Source of the DNA: CAKZYD01 sp039026755
GTDB lineage: Bacteria; Pseudomonadota; Alphaproteobacteria; Sphingomonadales; CAKZYD01
Assembly: GCA_039026755.1 (NCBI GenBank)
Contig: JBCCLR010000110.1
Span: forward strand, 1 to 12,111
Length of the DNA: 12,111 nt
Reading direction: 5' to 3'
Shown here: one piece after another, positions 7,361 to 12,111 of the stretch
Layout: the number at the start of each line of letters is the position of its first letter
How positions within the stretch are numbered: the first letter of the stretch is position 1
Notes under the pieces: model-generated
What the model saw: the letters and a program-made list of their open reading frames with translations, nothing else
Told to the model about the DNA's origin: nothing
Databases searched by the model: none
Translations under genes and position numbers: made by a program

Positions 7361-7980
7361 TGCGCGTGCTCTTCATCTTCTGAAGCGAGCGCTTCTGCAA
7401 GGTAGCGCATATTGCGAACAGCTTCCCCAGTCCAGCGCTGGTACACAAAGGCTAAGCAATAACACACGGTTCCCACCGCAAGCCCAATAATCGTTGTGGT
7501 GAACGCTACCACCATCTGACCTGCCATGCCTTGCAAATCTCCGCTTGCCATCGCAGCCAGCGAGCTGCCCATGGGGATCAGTGTTCCGATGAGCCCAAGG
7601 CTTGGACCAATTTTCACAAGCGCTTGCAAACGTTCAAGCGGTCGGCGCAGCTGCGCATCTTCATCCAGCACCAGTTTTTCCAGCGACCCGGCGGTAAACC
7701 CTGTCCCTTCGTGCAGCTGCTTTGCTCCAGACAGGAAAGTGCGAAGATGTGCTGGTAGTGCCCTTTGCCGGTCAGCACTCGTGTTTAATACTGAGCCAGC
7801 CGCTAGCCACGCGCCCAATTCAAATTGCGCAGCCGTGCGCCGCCGCAAGAAAGCCGCCAGTATTTGCCCAGCGAAGAAAACAGTAAAGCCCACGCAAATC
7901 CAAAGCGCTGCAATGATTGGCAGCCGCAGGACCTGGCCAAGTGCAAAAAGGCCTGCCTCCAAGACCGCCAAAATGGTCAT
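7357..7980 (-). CDS. MotA/TolQ/ExbB-family proton channel protein
   Basis: The protein has 207 residues with three predicted membrane segments (about 22-45, 121-145 and 154-182) and a cytoplasmic loop between the first two, which is the ExbB/TolQ topology. The signature KIGPSLGLIGTLIPMGSSL (123-141) matches the conserved GLxGTV region of helix 2. AFTTTIIGLAVG (159-170) gives the conserved Thr-rich helix 3 that lines the proton path in ExbB. In this family, pentameric ExbB/TolQ/MotA channels use the proton gradient to move a partner (ExbD/TonB, TolR/TolA, MotB). The gene lies between an upstream polytopic protein and DUF2149, with ATGA overlaps on both sides. Together with the periplasmic chelatase-like protein this suggests a dedicated inner-membrane motor rather than a general Ton system; no tonB is seen here. 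Confidence 0.9.
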   Translation of the reverse strand: MTILAVLEAGLFALGQVLRLPIIAALWICVGFTVFFAGQILAAFLRRRTAAQFELGAWLAAGSVLNTSADRQRALPAHLRTFLSGAKQLHEGTGFTAGSLEKLVLDEDAQLRRPLERLQALVKIGPSLGLIGTLIPMGSSLAAMASGDLQGMAGQMVVAFTTTIIGLAVGTVCYCLAFVYQRWTGEAVRNMRYLAEALASEDEEHAQ

Positions 7981-8582
7981 CGCTTGCTCCGCAGCGATGT
8001 CACAGCACCAACAGCAAATAAAACAAGTGCACAGATCAAGACCCAGCTCGGCATTGCCGCGTTTTCATGCGTCATAACGGGCGCTTGGCGCAGCGCGATC
8101 GCGACGTTCCAGCCACCAATCACTGCCGGTGCACTTGCCAGCACAGCGGCACATATTGAGCATATTAAGAATGCAGTTTGGAACGCCCTCCGGCCCGGCA
8201 GGAGCAAACGGCCTGATCGTTGCGTGAGCAGCATTGCCGTCGGTGCAAATCCAGACATACACCCGGTTGTGATAGCATCGATCTGCATCGCTTTGCCAAA
8301 CAAGGCGCTAAGGCTAGAAAAAGTAATACCCAAAGCCACAAAACCCGATGGCGGTGGCGCTTTAATTGCAAGCGCCGTGGTGCCCAAAGCAGATAGAACA
8401 GCGGCGGTTTGTAGCGACAGCTGCAGCGGTGCAATCGCAGCGGCACTGAGCGCAATCAGCAGTGCAATCAGCGTTATGCAACACGCCGGCCAGGTGCGCA
8501 GACCGCACGCTCCAAAGCACAAACCGCTGGAACAGATGAGTAAAAATAACAGGAACGCTGAAAGCGTCGGAAAGGCCATCAT
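7977..8582 (-). CDS. Polytopic inner-membrane protein of the chelatase operon, Cys-rich, unknown family
   Basis: The protein has 201 residues when started at the double ATG 8582/8579. The frame is open upstream to a TTG at 8624 (215 residues), but the preceding residues (RARITEFTGIK) do not look like part of the membrane protein. About five hydrophobic segments are seen (about 5-25, 32-52, 58-74, 135-157, 178-196). It has an unusual number of cysteines, nine in all, including C17, C22, C26, C34 and C35 in and between the first two helices, and C141/C144. The stop overlaps the ExbB-like start by 4 nt, tying it to the operon. It takes the place of the poorly characterised membrane gene that accompanies CobN-like, ExbB-like and DUF2149 genes in other genomes (the hmuT-like position). 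I do not recognise a specific family. It may be a permease-like or assembly subunit. Confidence 0.75.
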   Translation of the reverse strand: MMAFPTLSAFLLFLLICSSGLCFGACGLRTWPACCITLIALLIALSAAAIAPLQLSLQTAAVLSALGTTALAIKAPPPSGFVALGITFSSLSALFGKAMQIDAITTGCMSGFAPTAMLLTQRSGRLLLPGRRAFQTAFLICSICAAVLASAPAVIGGWNVAIALRQAPVMTHENAAMPSWVLICALVLFAVGAVTSLRSKR

Positions 8583-8584
8583 AA

Positions 8585-8632
8585 TCAATTTAATGCCCGT
8601 AAACTCGGTGATGCGCGCGCGCAATAGCGCAT
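8585..8632 (-). CDS. Possible 15-codon leader peptide upstream of the operon
   Basis: On the minus strand an AGGAG (8643-8647) lies 10 nt before ATG 8632, which opens a 15-codon frame (MRYCARASPSLRALN). It closes with TGA two nt before the ATGATG start of the membrane protein. This arrangement would allow termination-reinitiation, and it accounts for the only good ribosome binding site upstream of the first structural gene. Alternatively the true start is the TTG at 8624, 18 nt after the AGGAG, which is too far for normal initiation. There is no evidence beyond this layout. Confidence 0.3.
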   Translation of the reverse strand: MRYCARASPSLRALN

Positions 8633-8901
8633 GATACTGGCGCTCCTAAACGCCGGAGCACCGGCGTATCGCTAGTTACAAGCAAGACTTTCTCCGCGCG
8701 CGCTGCATATTAGCCAAGCCGCTAGGCTGCACATTTGCCGTATCAGATACAAGAACAGAATGAAGCGCCATTTCGTTTTATCGAAGCCCATGTTGGGCAA
8801 TCCTCGGCATTCAACCGGTCACCATCTTAAGGCACGTCCAACGAGACCATCAAAGGCCTGAAAACACGTCCTCTAAGCGGGCATCGTACACACGTGAAAC
8901 A
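8633..8901 (-). promoter_or_regulatory. Leader/upstream region of the chelatase operon
   Basis: No gene is seen between the ligJ stop and the operon. The region holds a perfect 7-bp hairpin ACGCCGG-AGCA-CCGGCGT (8650-8667) directly upstream of the AGGAG, a smaller GCCCA-TGT-TGGGC stem (8786-8798), and two CACGTCC direct repeats at 8833-8839 and 8865-8871 with a CACGTG at 8891-8896. I could not find the conserved boxes of a cobalamin riboswitch, nor a convincing -35/-10 pair. A promoter for the operon should lie here unless transcription reads through from ligJ. Confidence 0.4.
8650..8667. repeat. Perfect 7-bp hairpin next to the operon ribosome binding site
   Basis: ACGCCGG and CCGGCGT flank a 4-nt loop. 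In the minus-strand transcript the stem ends two to three nt before the AGGAG, so it could mask or insulate the site. No U-run follows, so it is not a typical terminator. Confidence 0.5.
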
Positions 8902-9924
8902 CTACAATCCACGCGCATTTAGCTGGGCATCCAGGCGCGGGAAGACGCGCCGAGCATTGCCTTCAAAAATGGCATGACGCTCCGCCTCACTTAGTTCAAG
9001 CGCGTCGATATAGCGCTTGGTGTCGTCAAAATAAAACCCAGTTTGCGGATCAATACCGCGCACGGCGCCAACCATTTCGCTGCCAAACAAGATGTTTTTG
9101 GTATCGATCACGTCGGCCAAAAGTGTGATGCCCGCCTGATGATAGACGCAGGTGTCAAAAAACACATTGCGCATCAGGTGTTCAGCTAGGTCTGGCTGCT
9201 TGAGCATGTCTGCGAGGCCGCGATACCGGCCCCAATGATACGGCACTGCGCCGCCACCATGTGGAATGATGAACTTCAGCGTGGGAAAGTCTCGAAACAA
9301 ATCGCCTTGAATGAGCTGCATAAACGCTGCGGTATCTGCAGCAATGTAATAGGCCCCAGTGGCATGCAGCGATGGGTTGCAACTGCCCGACACATGGATC
9401 ATGGCCGGCATATTAAGCGCCGTCATCTGCTCATAAAACGGATACCAAAACCGGTCGGTCAATGGTGGGTGTTCAAACTTGCCACCGCCCGGATCGGGGT
9501 TGAGGTTGCAGCCGACAAACCCCATGTCAGCACAGCGCCCAAGCTCTGCAATAGACGATGTCATGTCCGCTTCCGGCGACTGCGGCAGCATACAGACAGG
9601 CACAAAGGTCTCCGGATAAAGCTGGGCCACACGAGCGATAAGATTATTGCATGCTTCAGCCCAGGGCACGGCGACGCTTTGATCACCCACATGCGGCGCC
9701 ATGGCCGATGCACGGGGACTAAACAGGGTCATGTCAGCGCCGCGCTCTTTTAACAGCCGTAGTTGATTTGCCTCGATTGTCTCACGAATGTCGTCATCAG
9801 GTATCGTGGGATATGGCGGCGGCGCTTTACCGGCAGCAAATGCGTCTTTCTGTTGCTGTCGCCAAGCATCATGTGCCTTTGGCAAAACGGTGTAGTGACC
9901 GTGGCAATCAATAATAAGTGTCAT
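8902..9924 (-). CDS. ligJ: 4-oxalomesaconate hydratase (LigJ-type, amidohydrolase family 2)
   Basis: The protein has 340 residues, the length of LigJ, and matches it throughout: IIDCHGHYT (4-12), ENQL-type helix with ERGAD (60-64), FSPRAS (68-73), MLPQSP (112-117), NLNPDP (140-145), PPLTDRFWYP (153-162), AMIHVS (174-179), PHGGGAVPYHWGR (221-233), FFDTCVYH (255-262) and GAVRGIDPQTGFYFDDTKRY (286-305). Likely metal-site residues are H8, H10, H177 and E283 (GSEMVGA). LigJ hydrates 4-oxalomesaconate to 4-carboxy-4-hydroxy-2-oxoadipate in the protocatechuate 4,5-cleavage and gallate pathways, in the cytoplasm. The start ATG at 9924 puts the metal pair at the usual position; the ribosome binding site is weak (AGG). 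The gene lies 72 nt downstream of the LysR-type regulator on the same strand and is probably co-transcribed with it. No other pathway genes (ligAB, ligC, ligI, ligK) are in the window. A related hydratase with a similar substrate is possible. Confidence 0.87.
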   Translation of the reverse strand: MTLIIDCHGHYTVLPKAHDAWRQQQKDAFAAGKAPPPYPTIPDDDIRETIEANQLRLLKERGADMTLFSPRASAMAPHVGDQSVAVPWAEACNNLIARVAQLYPETFVPVCMLPQSPEADMTSSIAELGRCADMGFVGCNLNPDPGGGKFEHPPLTDRFWYPFYEQMTALNMPAMIHVSGSCNPSLHATGAYYIAADTAAFMQLIQGDLFRDFPTLKFIIPHGGGAVPYHWGRYRGLADMLKQPDLAEHLMRNVFFDTCVYHQAGITLLADVIDTKNILFGSEMVGAVRGIDPQTGFYFDDTKRYIDALELSEAERHAIFEGNARRVFPRLDAQLNARGL

Positions 9925-9996
9925 GGACCTGCGCTTAAAACAGCGCGCGCGCAGCGTCTAATTAAAAGCTGCGACAGTCCATAAGCTAGGGTTAAG

Positions 9997-11145
9997 TCAG
10001 AGCCTTTTGGAGGTGTTCTGCAATATGGTCAAGAACGCCGTCTGCATGGCAGTTGGTCGCCAATCGACACGGGTCGTCATGCCGATCTCACGCCGGTTCG
10101 CCTGCGGCAAGTCCGCGATCTTAACCAGTGAGCCGATGTCCAATTCCGCCGCCACTTGGACGGGAGATAACACCGTCAAAAAATCGGTTTCCATGAGGAT
10201 TTGCCGGATTGTCATCACCGAGCCACAGTTGATCGGCACATGCGGCACTGAAATTCCTGCATCGGAGAAAACCTGGGCCCACTGATCGCGCAGCGGCGTC
10301 CCAATCGGCGGCATAATCCACGAAAACTGAGCGAGCGCCTTCATATCGACATTGACCGCCAGAGCGGGATGATCTTTGCGGCCTAGGATAATCGGTTGAT
10401 CGGCAAACAGTGATGACTGCTTCACATCCGGCCCTGGCAATGTCGGACGCATCGCCCCAATCATCACATCAATTTCACCGTCACGCAAAGGTTCAATCAT
10501 TTCACCAAACGAGCCTTCAATAATGCGAATATTGGCCCCAGGCACGTGCGCATGAAAAGCCGTTATCACCGCTGGTAGAATGCGCGCCCTTGCCAGCGGC
10601 ATTGCACCAATATTTATTTTGCCAGTCTCATGACCAAGCAGCGCATCCACCTCGCTCAGCGCTGCTTCAAGCTCACCACAGGCCAGCCTGAAGCGGCGCA
10701 CGGTACGCTTGCCCTGCGTCGTGAGCGAAACGCCTTTGCCGCGGCGCTCCAAAAGTGGGCGCTTTAAAACAACAGACAGATCGCGCACGGCCCTGTGCAA
10801 GCTCGGCTGGGCGAGCCCGCTGACCACGGAGGCGCCCGCATAACCTCCCGCAGCAGCAACACCCACAAACGCCTGCAGCTGGGTCATCGTTACTTGGCTG
10901 GAGGCGATGTGCCGCAAAGCCGCATCAATCCTGGGCAGAAGCAAACGCGCGGCAGGTGTGGGCGTCATCCCGGTGCAGTGGCGCTCAAACAACCGAACGC
11001 CGAGGCTGGCTTCAAGTTTCGACAAGCCCTGGGTAATAGCTGGCTGGCTAATATGAATGGCTTTCGCAGCCGCGCATATACTGCCCAAATCTCCAATCGC
11101 GTGGGCCGCGCGAAGATGCCGTAAGTTGAAGTCTGAAACTTTCAT
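9997..11145 (-). CDS. LysR-type transcriptional regulator with two tandem DNA-binding domains
   Basis: The protein has 382 residues from ATG 11145, chosen because LysR proteins normally start a few residues before the first helix (MKVSDFNLRHL) and an AT-rich promoter-like stretch lies just upstream. An ATG at 11187 with a better AGGA site would add 14 residues. A usual LysR protein has about 300 residues. The extra length is a second winged helix-turn-helix: domain 1 about 6-80 (AAAKAIHISQPAITQGLSKL, then LGVRLFER) and domain 2 about 87-165 (SGLAQPSLHRAVRDLS, then RPLLERRGKG). The substrate-binding domain follows from about 175 (GKINIGAMPL) to the end. It precedes ligJ by 72 nt on the same strand and is divergent from nadC, so it may control either or both. 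The effector is unknown; an aromatic-pathway intermediate is a reasonable guess. Confidence 0.88.
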   Translation of the reverse strand: MKVSDFNLRHLRAAHAIGDLGSICAAAKAIHISQPAITQGLSKLEASLGVRLFERHCTGMTPTPAARLLLPRIDAALRHIASSQVTMTQLQAFVGVAAAGGYAGASVVSGLAQPSLHRAVRDLSVVLKRPLLERRGKGVSLTTQGKRTVRRFRLACGELEAALSEVDALLGHETGKINIGAMPLARARILPAVITAFHAHVPGANIRIIEGSFGEMIEPLRDGEIDVMIGAMRPTLPGPDVKQSSLFADQPIILGRKDHPALAVNVDMKALAQFSWIMPPIGTPLRDQWAQVFSDAGISVPHVPINCGSVMTIRQILMETDFLTVLSPVQVAAELDIGSLVKIADLPQANRREIGMTTRVDWRPTAMQTAFLTILQNTSKRL

Positions 11146-11422
11146 GAACCTAAGAGTTAGCATTTTCTTATAAATAAAAACCAGCATCTGATTCCTGCCA
11201 GGGAAATGCGCCATCTGCGCAGACCGGTTTGCGCTTCGTTTTGCATTTGGTTTTCACAGGGAAAAAATGCCTCTCTGCACCAATGCCCAGGCACTTGGCG
11301 CTTGATCTTTGAGGCCGCATAGGACCTAAGAAACACATTTTTGCAGACGTGCTGCGCGTGCCTGAATATCGCCTGCGTCTGGGTGTCGACATAGACAAAC
11401 CATATAACCAAACGGAGCCCTT
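11146..11422. promoter_or_regulatory. Divergent lysR/nadC regulatory region
   Basis: This is 277 nt without a convincing gene. It holds an AT-rich stretch (11161-11181) with a TATAAG-like -10 on the minus strand at 11172-11167 for the regulator (the matching -35 is poor), a small dyad CTAA-GAG-TTAG at 11150-11160 next to the regulator start, and a larger dyad GCGCA-N8-TGCGC at 11217-11234 of the size expected for a LysR-type site. A TGCC-CA-GGCA palindrome lies at 11284-11293. The nadC ribosome binding site (GGAG, 11414-11417) is at the right edge. Operator function is inferred only from layout. Confidence 0.45.
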
Positions 11423-12111
11423 ATGCCGCCGACCTTCCCGCTTGATGACGCCGCACTGGCCACATTGGTTGAACAAACTCTATCTGAGGACGTGGGTTCC
11501 GGGGACATTACCGCTGAAAGCTGCGTCCCTGAAACAGCTAAGCTGGTCGCCAGCATAAATGCCCGCGAAGCTGGCGTGCTGTGCGGCGCTCAGGTCGTGT
11601 GCGCTATTTTTGCTGCACTTGATGATGCTATCAACATCGCATTTGATTTAGCAGACGGAGATGTTTTTTCGGCCAATGCGCGCCTTGCAGTTGTCCGCGG
11701 GCCGGCGCGCGCGGTGCTGACGGGAGAGCGCAGCGCTTTAAACACCCTACAAGTGTTCTGCGGCATCGCCGCACAGGCAAAGCGCTATGCTGCGGCGCTT
11801 GAAGGCACGCATGCAGAATTGCTCGATACCCGCAAGACTATTCCAGGGTTTAGGCTGTTAACAAAATACGCAGCCATCTGCGGCGGCGCTGTAAATCACC
11901 GGATTGGTTTGTTTGATGCCATCCTGATTAAAGACAATCACATTGCCGTTGCAGGCAGCATTGAAGCGGCCATCGCCGCGTGCAAGCAAAGCGGCCATGC
12001 TAAAATACAAGTTGAATGCGATACGCTTGAACAAGCCGCTGCTGCGGTATCGGCAGGCGCAACGTCGTTGTTGCTCGATAACATGACCACCGACATGCTG
12101 CGTCAAGCCAC
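11423..12111 (+). CDS. nadC: Nicotinate-nucleotide pyrophosphorylase (quinolinate phosphoribosyltransferase), 3' partial
   Basis: The frame is open from ATG 11423 to the window end (229 residues visible of a usual 270-290), with GGAG 5 nt before the start. Signature blocks of the family are present: LSEDVGSGDIT (20-30), GERSALNTLQ (101-110), DTRKTIPGFR (135-144), KYAAICGGAVNHRIGLFDAI (148-167), LIKDNH (168-173), VECDT (197-201) and LLLDNM (216-221). The Arg and Lys residues of ERSALN, DTRKT, NHR and IKDNH build the quinolinate and PRPP pocket. The enzyme converts quinolinate and PRPP to nicotinate mononucleotide and CO2 in NAD synthesis. FCGIA (112-116) replaces the more usual LSGIA. The related molybdenum-locus protein ModD is an alternative but fits less well. 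It is transcribed away from the LysR-type gene, which could regulate it. No nadA or nadB is seen in the window. Confidence 0.85.
   Translation, partial: MPPTFPLDDAALATLVEQTLSEDVGSGDITAESCVPETAKLVASINAREAGVLCGAQVVCAIFAALDDAINIAFDLADGDVFSANARLAVVRGPARAVLTGERSALNTLQVFCGIAAQAKRYAAALEGTHAELLDTRKTIPGFRLLTKYAAICGGAVNHRIGLFDAILIKDNHIAVAGSIEAAIAACKQSGHAKIQVECDTLEQAAAAVSAGATSLLLDNMTTDMLRQA

Noticed and set aside
7825..8634. Long open frame on the + strand (269 codons) opposite the operon start
   Set aside because: It is antisense to two well-supported membrane-protein genes, its translation is low-complexity and lacks recognisable domains, and it has no ribosome site.
8633..8901. Cobalamin riboswitch upstream of the CobN-like operon
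   Set aside because: I looked for the conserved B12-box and flanking segments on the minus strand and did not find them. Only simple hairpins and short repeats are present.
11423..12111. ModD instead of NadC
   Set aside because: The EDVGSGDIT, DTRKT and NHR/IKDNH blocks fit NadC well, and no molybdate transport genes are adjacent.
1..12111. CRISPR array, tRNA or rRNA genes, phage attachment sites
   Set aside because: No regularly spaced repeats, tRNA-like cloverleaf sequence or rRNA-like sequence was seen on either strand.

Overview
The window looks like accessory DNA from a proteobacterium, most likely an alphaproteobacterium. The evidence is a moderately GC-rich base composition, an IS3-family transposase of a type common in alphaproteobacteria, the C-terminus of an outer-membrane autotransporter, and a LigJ-type aromatic-catabolism enzyme. 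This taxonomic call is an inference.

Left part (1-1751, + strand): the 3' part of a TRZ/ATZ-type amidohydrolase gene (its 5' end lies outside the window), then a small VOC-fold (glyoxalase/dioxygenase superfamily) gene with a good ribosome binding site. They probably form a catabolic operon. The gap between them holds three perfect short palindromes in a row.

Debris (1872-about 2950): the last ~120 codons of an autotransporter beta-barrel (- strand) abut the apparent left end of a decayed IS3-family element. The element has orfA and a truncated orfB lacking the catalytic region. The rest of the autotransporter is not seen on the other side.

Centre (3045-8582, - strand): the most interesting locus. 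Four genes are joined by three successive 4-nt ATGA overlaps: a cysteine-rich polytopic membrane protein, an ExbB/TolQ/MotA-type channel protein, a small DUF2149 membrane protein, and a 1318-residue CobN/BchH-family chelatase-like protein. The chelatase-like protein has a Sec signal peptide and a C-terminal membrane anchor. The gene content resembles the hmuSTUV part of Bacteroidota haem-uptake loci. I infer a periplasmic, membrane-anchored tetrapyrrole (de)chelatase energised by a proton-driven ExbB-like/DUF2149 motor, rather than a cytoplasmic B12 cobaltochelatase. DUF2149 carries an Asp at the start of its single membrane helix in a context like ExbD/TolR. No TonB-dependent receptor, CobS/CobT or cobalamin riboswitch is visible.

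Right part (8902-12111): a LigJ-type 4-oxalomesaconate hydratase gene and, upstream of it on the same strand, a LysR-type regulator with two tandem winged-helix DNA-binding domains. Divergent from the regulator is the start of nadC (quinolinate phosphoribosyltransferase), which runs off the right edge. The 277-nt divergent region holds a dyad that could be a LysR operator.
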